A stretch of 7,084 nt of DNA from an uncultured Anaerotignum sp. (GCF_905212195.1 NZ_CAJMDQ010000091.1:1-7084); one strand, 5' to 3'. Shown: positions 1 through 6,196, counted from the first letter of the stretch. The notes: generated by a model from the sequence alone, not told the origin. Program-made: numbers and translations.

Positions 1-2
1 TT

Positions 3-152
3 TCCTCATCGGAAATAAATTCCGACTGCGGATTCCAGTTGGGAAACCCCACACCGCAAGAGATGCGGACAGCCATAGATGGCTGGCATTTGCGGAGCAA
101 ATGTGTTGACCCTTTGTTTCCCAAGCCCTTCCGCGTTCTTAAAAAGACATAA
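3..152 (+). CDS. Possible 3' end of an unknown gene (doubtful)
   Basis: A plus-strand frame is open from the window edge at position 3 to TAA at 150-152, giving 49 codons, and ends about 22 bases before a strong terminator. The residues near the end include PTPQEMRTAIDGWHLRSK. No domain is recognisable and the start lies outside the window. Almost the whole frame overlaps the four-way-junction palindrome, so it may be a spurious frame across a repeated structured element. A second frame is open to a stop at 108-110, which further weakens the coding case. Confidence 0.2.
   Translation, partial: SSSEINSDCGFQLGNPTPQEMRTAIDGWHLRSKCVDPLFPKPFRVLKKT
9..134. repeat. Highly palindromic element able to form a four-way junction; family unknown
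   Basis: This stretch is almost entirely complementary segments. A small hairpin pairs 9-14 with 20-25. A long closing stem pairs 28-32 with 130-134 and, after an internal loop, 39-47 (TTGGGAAAC) with 116-124 (GTTTCCCAA). Inside it, ACA 51-53 can pair with TGT 104-106 and encloses three hairpins: 54-57/65-68, 71-75/80-84 and 87-93/97-103 (CATTTGC/GCAAATG). Such nested pairing is seen in structured RNAs and in mobile palindromic repeats. The strand is undecided because the fold works on both; the plus-strand terminator at 175-209 favours plus. I do not recognise an RNA family. A reading frame also runs through it (3-152, listed separately), and the palindromes make that frame suspect. Confidence 0.55.
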
Positions 153-174
153 AATTTCGTTTTTCTAAAGTTTG

Positions 175-209
175 GCACGAAATCTCGATAGGTTTCGTGC
201 TTTTTCTTT
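175..209 (+). terminator. Rho-independent terminator (plus strand)
   Basis: GCACGAAATC (175-184) pairs with GGTTTCGTGC (191-200) around a 6-base loop with one G-U pair, followed at once by TTTTTCTTT. It closes whatever is transcribed rightward from the left edge. It is back to back with the minus-strand terminator at 212-255, so two convergent units end here. Confidence 0.85.
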
Positions 210-211
210 GG

Positions 212-255
212 AAAAATGGGAAAACGCCGGAAATCCGAAGAATTCCGACGTTTTC
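212..255 (-). terminator. Probable terminator of the beta-CASP hydrolase gene
   Basis: Segments 220-232 and 243-255 form a 13-bp stem. On the minus strand every position pairs, with one G-U; on the plus strand that position is a C-A mismatch, so the RNA structure is better on the minus strand. The stem is followed on the minus strand by CCCATTTTT. It lies about 25 bases past the TGA of the gene ending at 281. The stem carries a variant of the GCCGGAATCC palindrome found in other gaps. Confidence 0.65.
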
Positions 256-280
256 GGGGGTTGGGTATGAGAAGGGAAAG

Positions 281-1906
281 TCAACTTTCCAGTTTGTCGC
301 AAAGGGCGTTGATCTGCTTGAGAAGTTTTTCCATATCCCGGTTGGCGCCGCCTTTGTTCTGGCTGATGATGCGCAGGAGGCGTTTGCCGGCTTCGTCCAG
401 CTGATCGGAAAGGTACATGGCGCGTTTGCCGCCTTCCGTTGCCGCACGGGCATGGGGATACAGTTTCGGCACCACAGGGATTTTCACACCGGCGGAAATC
501 ATGGAGCCATCCGCCAAGTCGAAGCAGGCACCGCTGTAAGGGGCTACGGCGTGGAAGCCATAGTCTTCTTTCAGGCAGTTTTTGAAGGATTCGCAGACTA
601 AATCTTCCCCGTGTACCACGAAAACGGTCTGAGGTTTCTGGTCAAAGTGGTGAATCCAGTTCAGCAAACCTTTTTTGTCGGCGTGGCCACTGACACCGGC
701 AAGCTGATGGATTTTAGCATTGACTTCGATGGTTTCACCAAACAGCCGCACTTCCTTAGCGCCTTCCACAATGTTGCGCCCCAGTGTGCCGATGGCCTGA
801 TAGCCTACGAACAGAATGGTACATTCCGGACGCCAGAGATTATGTTTCAGATGATGGCGGATACGTCCCGCTTCGCACATGCCGGAAGCGGAAATGATAA
901 CTTTGGGTGTCCGGTCAAAGTTGATGGCGGTGGAATCTTCCGGAGTGATGGCAAGATTCAGACCAGGGAACTGCAGGGGGTTGATGCCCTTTTTCACCAG
1001 CTCCATGGCGGCGGTGTCGAAGCAGTCCAGACGGTTTTCCATGAATACCCTTGTGGCTTCAATGGCAAGGGGACTGTCGATGTATACAGGGAAGTTATCG
1101 TGACCCGTTACCAGATTCCGTTCCTTGATTTCTCGGATGAAGTAGAGCATTTCCTGTGTACGTCCTACGGCAAAGGAAGGAATCACCAGATTGCCGCCGG
1201 CATCCAGTGTTTCCTGAATTTCTTCCGCCAATGCCTGCACATAGTCAGGCGGGACGGTGTGGAGGCGGTCACCATAAGTGCTTTCCATGATGACGTAGTC
1301 CGCTTCCGCTGTGTAGCGGGGGTCGTGGATGATGGGCTGGTTAATGTTGCCGATGTCGCCGGAAAATACCAGTTTTTTGGTCACATCCCCCTCTGTCAGC
1401 CAGATTTCCATGCTGGAGGAGCCTAAGAGATGCCCAACGTCTGTAAAACGCAGGCGGATGCCTTCGCAGACTTCCACCATTTCCATATAATCGCAAGGAA
1501 CGAAGTGCTCCATAACGGCTGTGGCTTCTGCTGTGGTGTAGAGAGGTTCAAAAGGCGGTGCGCCGGCACGTTTTGCCTTTCGGTTCCGCCACTGGGCTTC
1601 AAATTCCTGAATGTGGGCACTGTCTAACAGCATGATGCGGCACAGGTCAGTGGTGGCATCGGTGGCGTAGATTTTCCCCTGAAAACCGTTTTTGTACAGC
1701 AGGGGCAAAAGCCCGGAATGGTCAATATGGGCGTGGGACAAAAACACATAGTCTATGGCGGAGGCGGCAACGGGAATTTCCTGATTTTCGTAAGTATCCC
1801 GTCCCTGTTCCATGCCGCAGTCCAACAGGATGCTTTTGCCGCAGGCTTCGATATAATGGCAGCTGCCGGTGACTTCATGGTCAGCGCCTAAAAACATCAG
1901 TTTCAT
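281..1906 (-). CDS. Beta-CASP metallo-beta-lactamase-fold hydrolase (CPSF/RNase J-like)
   Basis: This 541-residue protein belongs to the metallo-beta-lactamase fold proteins with a beta-CASP and an RNA-specificity (RMMBL) region, a family of zinc-dependent nucleases acting mostly on RNA. Visible motifs are HAHIDHSG at 58-65, the GHLLGS histidine at 159 and SGD with D184, together a metal site. The ESTYGDR segment at 208-214, SASGMCEAGR at 339-348, SGHAD with H408 and VVHGE with H432 are the beta-CASP/RMMBL motifs. Residues from about 490 form a charged C-terminal extension that may be helical. There is no signal peptide, so it should be cytoplasmic. The start is ATG at 1906, with a GAGGGGGG ribosome binding site 8 bases upstream. 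It is a single-gene unit, divergent from glgB. The fold is certain; the RNA substrate is inferred from the family, and it is not RNase J itself. Confidence 0.9.
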   Translation of the reverse strand: MKLMFLGADHEVTGSCHYIEACGKSILLDCGMEQGRDTYENQEIPVAASAIDYVFLSHAHIDHSGLLPLLYKNGFQGKIYATDATTDLCRIMLLDSAHIQEFEAQWRNRKAKRAGAPPFEPLYTTAEATAVMEHFVPCDYMEMVEVCEGIRLRFTDVGHLLGSSSMEIWLTEGDVTKKLVFSGDIGNINQPIIHDPRYTAEADYVIMESTYGDRLHTVPPDYVQALAEEIQETLDAGGNLVIPSFAVGRTQEMLYFIREIKERNLVTGHDNFPVYIDSPLAIEATRVFMENRLDCFDTAAMELVKKGINPLQFPGLNLAITPEDSTAINFDRTPKVIISASGMCEAGRIRHHLKHNLWRPECTILFVGYQAIGTLGRNIVEGAKEVRLFGETIEVNAKIHQLAGVSGHADKKGLLNWIHHFDQKPQTVFVVHGEDLVCESFKNCLKEDYGFHAVAPYSGACFDLADGSMISAGVKIPVVPKLYPHARAATEGGKRAMYLSDQLDEAGKRLLRIISQNKGGANRDMEKLLKQINALCDKLES

Positions 1907-1984
1907 AAAGCAATCCCCCCTCGGTGATTTACAAAAAACTCTATGGAATGAATGTCTAGGGAAGACATTTGTTTTTCTAATTAC

Positions 1985-2013
1985 AGTATATCTTTTTTCA
2001 TGAGGATTTACAA
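1985..2013 (-). promoter_or_regulatory. Sigma-A-type promoter for the beta-CASP hydrolase gene
   Basis: Read on the minus strand, TTGTAA (2013-2008) and TATACT (1990-1985) are separated by exactly 17 bases. Transcription would start near 1978, giving a leader of about 70 bases. The leader holds a small stem, 1951-1956 with 1964-1969, whose role is unknown. Confidence 0.7.
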
Positions 2014-2157
2014 TCTGTTTTCCTATGAAAAAATATTGGGGGAATCCGTTGGGCGGAAGTTTTCTGGGAGGGATTCCGGCTGTATTTGTTTCCTTATGAA
2101 AAAACCTTTGCAGAATTGTCGTTTTTCATGGACAAAGAATTGTGAAATTGGATAGAA

Positions 2158-2186
2158 TTTAGAACAAAAATGGTATATAATATAAT
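2158..2186 (+). promoter_or_regulatory. Probable glgB promoter
   Basis: A perfect TATAAT at 2181-2186 lies 17 bases after TTTAGA (2158-2163), a partial match to the -35 consensus. An overlapping TATAAT at 2176-2181 lacks a good -35 partner. The leader to the chosen ATG would be about 45 bases. No operator or riboswitch is evident. Confidence 0.6.
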
Positions 2187-2237
2187 CTGAATACATCTCG
2201 CCAGCAAAAGTTGAGAGATACAAAAGGGGATGAGAGG

Positions 2238-4499
2238 ATGATTACCATTAAACACTTGAACGAACTTTTCCAAATCATTAACGGGGAGCATGCCGACCCC
2301 CATACCGTGCTGGGAATGCACGAAGTGGAGGAAGACGGAAAAAAATGCGTGGTTGTACGTGCGTTTATCCCCGGCGCCCAGACCATTACCGTTGTGGATG
2401 CCAACACCAGAAGACTGAAATATCCCATGGAACGCATTCACGAGGACGGATTTTTTGAAGTCATTATTCCTGACAGAGAAGAATGGTTCCGTTACCGGCT
2501 GGAATGCACCGATTATCAGGGCAACAGCTGGCACACATATGACCCTTATGCCTTCAGTCCGACTATTTCTGAATATGACCGGTATCTGTTTGGCGAAGGC
2601 AATCACTACGAAATTTACGAAAAATTAGGCGCCCACCTGATTACATTTGAAGGGGCAAAAGGCGTTTCCTTTGCCGTTTGGGCACCCAATGCAAAAAGCG
2701 TCAGCGTCATTGGGAATTTCAACGGCTGGGATACCCGCAGACATCCCATGCGTCTGTTGGGCGAGTCCGGTATCTGGGAATTGTTCATTCCCGGTCTGGC
2801 TGCCATGGACCAGTATAAATTCCATGTGGTACAGTCCACTGGCAAACAGGTGGACAAGTGCGACCCTTATGCTTTCTACGCACAGCTCCGTCCAGAAACG
2901 GCTTCTGTGATTTACCCCATCGGGCGGTACAAATGGAAAGACAGAAAATGGATGACTGCCAGAAAGAAAGCCAATGTCTATACAGCGCCTATGAATATTT
3001 ATGAAGTCCATCTGGGTTCTTGGATGCGTGTGCCTGAAGAAGGCAACCGTTTCCTGACCTATACAGAAATGGCGGAAAAACTGGTGCCTTATGTGAAAGA
3101 AATGGGCTTTAGCCACATTGAACTGCTGCCTGTGGAAGAACATCCTTTTGACGGCAGCTGGGGCTATCAGGTGACAGGATATTATGCACCTACCAGCCGT
3201 TACGGCACACCTGCCATGTTCAAAGAATTCATCGACACCTGCCATCAGAACGGCATCGGCGTCATTCTGGACTGGGTACCTGCCCATTTCCCCAAAGACG
3301 AATTCGGTCTGGGACGGTTTGACGGCACAGCATTGTATGAACATCAGGACCCCAGACGGGGAGAACATCTCCAGTGGGGCACTTATATTTTCAATTACGG
3401 CAGAAAAGAAGTCAGCAACTTCCTCATTGCCAACGCCCTGTTCTGGCTGGATGAATACCACATCGACGGCCTGCGCGTAGACGCGGTGGCTTCCATGCTG
3501 TATCTGGATTTCTGCAAGAACGACGGCGAATGGGCACCAAATGAATACGGCGGCAGAGAAAATCTGGAAGCTGTGGAATTTATCAAACACATGAACTCCA
3601 TCGTATCCAAACGTCTGCCCGGCACCATGATGATTGCGGAAGAATCCACATCCTGGGAAGGCGTTACAAAGAGCGCCGATGACAACGGTCTGGGCTTCAC
3701 CATGAAGTGGAACATGGGCTGGATGAATGACTTCCTGTTCTATATCAAAAAAGACCCTATTTACCGGAAGTATCACCACAACAATCTGACTTTCGGTATG
3801 GCATACAATTACTCTGAAAACTTCGTACTGGTATTGTCCCATGACGAAGTGGTACATGAAAAGAGCGCCATGATTGGTAAAATGCCCGGCGACCTGTGGC
3901 AGAAATATGCAAACCTGCGTCTGTCCTATGGCTTCATGTACGGTCATCCCGGCAAAAAGCTGCTGTTCATGGGCGGGGAATTTGCCCAGTTCAACGAATG
4001 GAGCGAAGCACGTTCTCTGGACTGGCATCTGCTCCAGTACAAAGACCATCAGCAGATGCAGCTGTACATGAAAGACCTGAACCACTTCTACCTGTCCGAA
4101 AGTCCTTTCTGGCAGCAGGATTATGACCCCCATGGCTTTACATGGATTGAATGCGACGACGCGGAATCCTCTGTGGTTTCCTTCATCCGCCGCAGTCAGG
4201 ACAAGGAACTGTATTTCATCTGCAACTTCACACCGGAAACATACGAAGATTTCCGCATTGGTGTGCCTTTTGCGGGAACATACAAAGAAGTGTTCAACAG
4301 TGACGCAGAAAAATACGGCGGCAGCGGCGTGGTCAACAAAAAAGCCGCAGTCAGCGAAAAAATGCCTTGGAATCACTACCAGAACAGCATCCGCGTGAAA
4401 GTACCTCCTCTGGGTATGGTGGTGCTGGAACGGAAAGTGCCGGAAGAAGCAAAGGCAGAAAAAAAGACCACTAAGAAAACAGAAAAGAAAAAAGCGTGA
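2238..4499 (+). CDS. glgB: 1,4-alpha-glucan branching enzyme GlgB
   Basis: GlgB (GH13) cuts alpha-1,4-glucan chains and re-attaches them as alpha-1,6 branches during glycogen synthesis in the cytoplasm. The 753-residue product has an N-terminal module to about residue 105 and a CBM48 module near 142-220 (FAVWAPNAKSVSVIGNFNGW). The catalytic barrel has YEVHLGSW at 255-262, DWVPAHF from D345, nucleophile D415 in GLRVDAVAS, acid E468 in AEEST, and D536 in SHDE. The spacings between these three match E. coli D405, E458 and D526, so the enzyme should be active. The ATG at 2238 is chosen because AGGGG ends 8 bases upstream; a TTG at 2211 is in frame but has no such site. The last 21 residues are lysine-rich (9 lysines), beyond the usual family end. 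No other glycogen genes lie next to it, so it appears to be transcribed alone. Confidence 0.97.
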   Translation: MITIKHLNELFQIINGEHADPHTVLGMHEVEEDGKKCVVVRAFIPGAQTITVVDANTRRLKYPMERIHEDGFFEVIIPDREEWFRYRLECTDYQGNSWHTYDPYAFSPTISEYDRYLFGEGNHYEIYEKLGAHLITFEGAKGVSFAVWAPNAKSVSVIGNFNGWDTRRHPMRLLGESGIWELFIPGLAAMDQYKFHVVQSTGKQVDKCDPYAFYAQLRPETASVIYPIGRYKWKDRKWMTARKKANVYTAPMNIYEVHLGSWMRVPEEGNRFLTYTEMAEKLVPYVKEMGFSHIELLPVEEHPFDGSWGYQVTGYYAPTSRYGTPAMFKEFIDTCHQNGIGVILDWVPAHFPKDEFGLGRFDGTALYEHQDPRRGEHLQWGTYIFNYGRKEVSNFLIANALFWLDEYHIDGLRVDAVASMLYLDFCKNDGEWAPNEYGGRENLEAVEFIKHMNSIVSKRLPGTMMIAEESTSWEGVTKSADDNGLGFTMKWNMGWMNDFLFYIKKDPIYRKYHHNNLTFGMAYNYSENFVLVLSHDEVVHEKSAMIGKMPGDLWQKYANLRLSYGFMYGHPGKKLLFMGGEFAQFNEWSEARSLDWHLLQYKDHQQMQLYMKDLNHFYLSESPFWQQDYDPHGFTWIECDDAESSVVSFIRRSQDKELYFICNFTPETYEDFRIGVPFAGTYKEVFNSDAEKYGGSGVVNKKAAVSEKMPWNHYQNSIRVKVPPLGMVVLERKVPEEAKAEKKTTKKTEKKKA

Positions 4500-4537
4500 A
4501 AATATGCTTTGAACGGATTTTCTGAAAATGGAATATC

Positions 4538-4577
4538 GTACAGCCGGAATCCAAGGGATTCCGGCTGTACTTGTTTT
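4538..4577 (+). terminator. glgB terminator, a 15-bp perfect hairpin
   Basis: GTACAGCCGGAATCC (4538-4552) is perfectly complementary to 4556-4570 with a 3-base loop, followed by TTGTTTT. It lies 38 bases after the glgB stop. The T-run is interrupted, so termination may be incomplete. The stem is the clearest copy of the intergenic GCCGGAATCC palindrome. Confidence 0.75.
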
Positions 4578-4758
4578 CTGGGGGACAGCTTCCGTTTTTC
4601 TCTCCATCAGGCAGGATGGAGACGAAAGCCTGTGGTTTTTCCGTTTTTTTGTCTGGCGGGAAACAGACAGAAGGGGGAAAAGATGGTCTGCTTTTTGGTC
4701 GGGAAAGCCAAAATTTGCGGAAAAATCAAATTTTCTCGCCCCAATCCGTTTATTTTTA
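4578..4758. other. Intergenic stretch with no recognised gene
   Basis: Between the glgB terminator and the rpsU promoter I see no supported gene. A 6-bp inverted pair, TGTCTG 4650-4655 and CAGACA 4664-4669, has no T-run on either strand. The open frames crossing it are upstream extensions of the rpsU frame or chance frames without ribosome binding sites. Confidence 0.5.
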
Positions 4759-4787
4759 TTGACGAGAGCCGTTTTTTTGTGTATAAT
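4759..4787 (+). promoter_or_regulatory. Strong promoter of the rpsU-yqeY operon
   Basis: TTGACG (4759-4764) and a perfect TATAAT (4782-4787) are separated by 17 bases. This near-consensus arrangement fits a highly expressed ribosomal protein gene. The start would be near 4794, immediately before the leader hairpin. Confidence 0.88.
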
Positions 4788-4794
4788 TCCTAAA

Positions 4795-4827
4795 TGTACG
4801 GTAAAAAAGGTAAGCCTTTCCCGTACA
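4795..4827 (+). promoter_or_regulatory. Leader hairpin in the rpsU 5' untranslated region
   Basis: TGTACGG (4795-4801) pairs with CCGTACA (4821-4827), and inside it AAAGG (4806-4810) pairs with CCTTT (4815-4819) around a TAAG loop. It sits at the very 5' end of the predicted transcript and ends 14 bases before the ribosome binding site. No T-run follows, so it is not a terminator. It could stabilise the message or be a protein-binding control site; neither is shown by the sequence. Confidence 0.55.
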
Positions 4828-4857
4828 CGAATCTCGCATCTGGAGGGAGGGAAATTC

Positions 4858-5034
4858 ATGTCAGAGGTAAAAGTTAAAGAAAATGAATCCTTAGACAGCG
4901 CACTGCGTCGTTTTAAAAGAACATGTGCTAGAGACGGCATCATGGGCGAAGTACGCAAAAGAGAGCATTATGACAAACCCAGCGTAAAACGCAAAAAGAA
5001 ATCCGAAGCTGCCAGAAAACGTAAATTCAAATAA
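4858..5034 (+). CDS. rpsU: 30S ribosomal protein S21
   Basis: Ribosomal protein S21 is a small basic protein of the 30S subunit involved in initiation near the 16S anti-Shine-Dalgarno region. The 58-residue product shows the family hallmarks in order: KENESLDSALRRFKR at 7-21, VRKREHY near 34-40, and the basic tail KRKKKSEAARKRK. Its length is normal for Bacillota. The ATG at 4858 has an unusually strong site, GGAGGGAGG, ending 7 bases upstream. The same frame is open upstream as far as 4528, but those codons lie before the promoter and lack a ribosome binding site. It is first in an operon with yqeY, 36 bases away. Confidence 0.97.
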   Translation: MSEVKVKENESLDSALRRFKRTCARDGIMGEVRKREHYDKPSVKRKKKSEAARKRKFK

Positions 5035-5070
5035 TTTTACTTTATTTTGTTGCGCAAAGGAATGATGGTT

Positions 5071-5520
5071 ATGTCATTAAAAGAACAGCTTTTTGCGGAC
5101 CTGAAGACTGCCATGAAAGAGAAAGACACGGTTCGGAAAGATACCGTACAGCTCATTCGTTCTGGTATTCTGCAGATTGAAAAAGATAAGAAGATCGAAC
5201 TGGATGAGGACGGTGTTCTGGACGTTATTGCCAAACAGCTGAAAAGCCGCCGTGACTCTCTGCCTGAATATGAAAAAAGCGGCAGACAGGATCTGATCGA
5301 CAAACTGAACAGAGAAATCGAAATTTTATTGGGTTACCTTCCAGAGCAGTTAAGTGAAGAAGAAATTCAGAAGATTGTAGAGGAAGCCGTTGCCGAAAGC
5401 GGCGCAGCATCCGTAAAAGAAATGGGGAAAGTAATGGCCATTGTTACTCCTAAGGTAAAAGGCCGTGCGGACAACAAAGTCGTAGGCAATCTTGTGAGAA
5501 AAATGCTCCAAGGCAAATAA
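5071..5520 (+). CDS. yqeY: GatB/YqeY domain-containing protein
   Basis: This 149-residue protein matches the YqeY family, which is related to the tail domain of the amidotransferase subunit GatB. The family is thought to have a tRNA- or aminoacylation-linked role, but its exact function is unsettled. Features seen are MSLKEQLFADLKTAMKEKD at the start, LKSRRDSLPEYEKSGR in the middle, GYLPEQLSEEEI, and the C-terminal MGKVMAIVTPKVKGRADNK segment. Full length is as expected. ATG 5071 is preferred because AAGGA ends 9 bases upstream and because family members begin MSL; an in-frame ATG at 5062 lies too close to that site. It is co-transcribed with rpsU, an arrangement common in Bacillota, and followed by a strong terminator 13 bases past its stop. 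Confidence 0.95.
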   Translation: MSLKEQLFADLKTAMKEKDTVRKDTVQLIRSGILQIEKDKKIELDEDGVLDVIAKQLKSRRDSLPEYEKSGRQDLIDKLNREIEILLGYLPEQLSEEEIQKIVEEAVAESGAASVKEMGKVMAIVTPKVKGRADNKVVGNLVRKMLQGK

Positions 5521-5533
5521 AATCAGAGTTCAG

Positions 5534-5562
5534 AGCGAACCACTTATGTGGTTCGCTTTTTT
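5534..5562 (+). terminator. Terminator of the rpsU-yqeY operon
   Basis: AGCGAACCAC (5534-5543) pairs perfectly with GTGGTTCGCT (5548-5557) around a TTAT loop, and T-residues run to 5562. A 10-bp perfect stem with an immediate T-run is a textbook intrinsic terminator. Confidence 0.95.
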
Positions 5563-5661
5563 CTGTTTCGGCAGGGGATGGAAAACATTATTTTTTATAA
5601 AAATGAAATGGCCGGAATCCTTGGTGTTTCAGGGTTTTTGGCTATTTTCGGGCACTTGTGG
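5563..5661 (+). repeat. Gap with a degenerate copy of the GCCGGAATCC palindrome
   Basis: GCCGGAATCC at 5611-5620 is identical to the left arm of the glgB terminator hairpin. Here the right arm is decayed: 5610-5622 can pair with 5630-5642 only through several G-U pairs and one mismatch. No gene, good promoter or ribosome binding site is seen between the two terminators. Confidence 0.5.
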
Positions 5662-5690
5662 AGCAGTCCTTGAGAGGGACTGCTTTTTTT
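5662..5690 (+). terminator. Second, orphan terminator
   Basis: AGCAGTCC (5662-5669) pairs with GGACTGCT (5677-5684) around a 7-base loop, followed by T-residues to 5690. No gene lies between it and the yqeY terminator. It may be a backup terminator that insulates the downstream segment, or end an undetected small RNA. Confidence 0.8.
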
Positions 5691-5751
5691 GTTGGGAAAA
5701 AACGCATAAATATCATGCACGATGTATTTGCATTAGAAAAAAGAAAAATCC

Positions 5752-5779
5752 TTGACTTTTTGTTTTTGAGGTCTATAAT
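5752..5779 (+). promoter_or_regulatory. Strong promoter of the candidate structured RNA
   Basis: TTGACT (5752-5757) and a perfect TATAAT (5774-5779) are separated by 16 bases. Transcription would begin near 5786-5787. There is no good long gene for over 500 bases downstream, which suggests that the RNA itself is the product. Confidence 0.82.
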
Positions 5780-5874
5780 GTACTTTAACAAAGCACAGCA
5801 TAACCGCGTGTGCGTGTGAAAGTAAAGCATCAATGTGTTACAAAAGCAAAAAATAGATAAGGGAGTGTATGACT

Positions 5875-5955
5875 ATGAAGAGAAAAACAACTTATTGTCC
5901 TGTAATATGGACATATATGACACTCGCAAAGTGTTATGTAAGAAAGTACAAGTAA
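5875..5955 (+). CDS. Possible 26-residue peptide inside the candidate RNA
   Basis: ATG at 5875 has AAGGGAG ending 9 bases upstream, a good ribosome binding site, and runs to TAA at 5953-5955. An in-frame ATG at 5869 is too close to that site. The peptide begins MKRKTTYCPV, has a fairly hydrophobic middle and ends in basic residues (VRKYK). It could be a leader peptide, a tiny membrane-active peptide or chance. The frame overlaps hairpins of the proposed RNA. No family is recognised. Confidence 0.3.
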   Translation: MKRKTTYCPVIWTYMTLAKCYVRKYK

Positions 5956-6131
5956 TTGCAACCGTAAGAGATTCGCACTCTCTGAACTCCGCAAGAGGCG
6001 ATGTGATGAAAGAAAATCTATAATACTTCATAGTAAGAGTTTGCCAGTTATGTCAAAATTGGTGTTGTTGCTAACTACAAGCTAATCGCTTGTGTGATAA
6101 ACTGTGTCCAACCACAGTAGATGTTAGTGTA

Positions 6132-6159
6132 TTGAGTCAAATATCTCAGCTCATATTAA
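6132..6159 (+). promoter_or_regulatory. Weak candidate promoter ahead of the tRNA
   Basis: TTGAGT (6132-6137) and TATTAA (6154-6159) are separated by 16 bases; each matches the consensus at 4 of 6 positions. A start near 6166 would put the terminator hairpin at the 5' end of the tRNA precursor. Listed only because the tRNA otherwise depends on read-through. Confidence 0.25.
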
Positions 6160-6165
6160 GTAAGG

Positions 6166-6192
6166 ATCTCATACTTCGGTATGGGATTTTTT
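6166..6192 (+). terminator. UUCG-loop terminator ending the structured RNA
   Basis: ATCTCATAC (6166-6174) pairs with GTATGGGAT (6179-6187) with one G-U pair, around a TTCG tetraloop, followed by TTTTTTATTTT. The T-rich tract ends at 6197, which is the first base of the tRNA. The two features abut, so expression of the tRNA needs read-through or its own promoter. Confidence 0.88.
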
Positions 6193-6196
6193 ATTT

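Larger units (their letters stand above)
1907..2237. other. Divergent intergenic region between the hydrolase gene and glgB
   Basis: This 331-base gap carries both outward promoters. Between them are two imperfect direct copies of a TTTCC(T)TATGAAAAAA motif, near 2018-2033 and 2089-2104. An inverted pair, GGAATCC at 2041-2047 and GGATTCC at 2071-2077, lies there too. The block 2070-2094 matches the glgB terminator region 4555-4579 at 23 of 25 bases. No gene is supported here. Confidence 0.6.
5786..6192 (+). ncRNA. Candidate large structured noncoding RNA, about 400 nt, family unknown
   Basis: The unit is bounded by a strong promoter and a strong terminator and holds no convincing long reading frame. 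It is dense in short complementary segments: 5793-5797/5809-5813, 5896-5900/5909-5913, ATGACACT 5917-5924 with 5930-5937, 5972-5975/5998-6001, and GCCAGTT 6043-6049 with 6057-6063. A three-way junction is closed by CTAAC 6071-6075 with GTTAG 6123-6127. It encloses ACAAGC 6077-6082/6088-6093 and ACTGTG 6101-6106/6113-6118. A tRNA follows directly. Large ornate RNAs such as GOLLD and ROOL are known beside tRNAs in phages, so this is a plausible analogue by context and not an identification. It could instead be a long leader for the tRNA and downstream genes. It does not look like tmRNA or RNase P RNA. Confidence 0.5.

Noticed and set aside
611..1426. 271-codon plus-strand open frame opposite the beta-CASP hydrolase
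   Set aside because: It is antisense to a clear family member, and its residues form no recognisable protein.
2211..2237. TTG start giving glgB nine more residues
   Set aside because: It lacks a well-placed ribosome binding site, whereas ATG 2238 has one.
2625..4958. 777-codon minus-strand open frame opposite glgB and part of rpsU
   Set aside because: It is antisense to a gene with complete catalytic motifs, crosses three features, and has no domain or ribosome binding site; it is a codon-bias shadow.
4528..5034. Long N-terminal extension of rpsU
   Set aside because: The extra codons precede the promoter and cross the glgB terminator; the family is about 58 residues and the strong ribosome binding site marks ATG 4858.
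5835..6023. 62-codon frame from GTG inside the candidate RNA
   Set aside because: There is no ribosome binding site at the GTG and no recognisable protein; it overlaps the better-supported 26-codon frame and several hairpins.
5786..6192. tmRNA, RNase P RNA or 6S RNA for the structured transcript
   Set aside because: No tRNA-like ends or tag frame, none of the RNase P core motifs, and no single long 6S-type hairpin.
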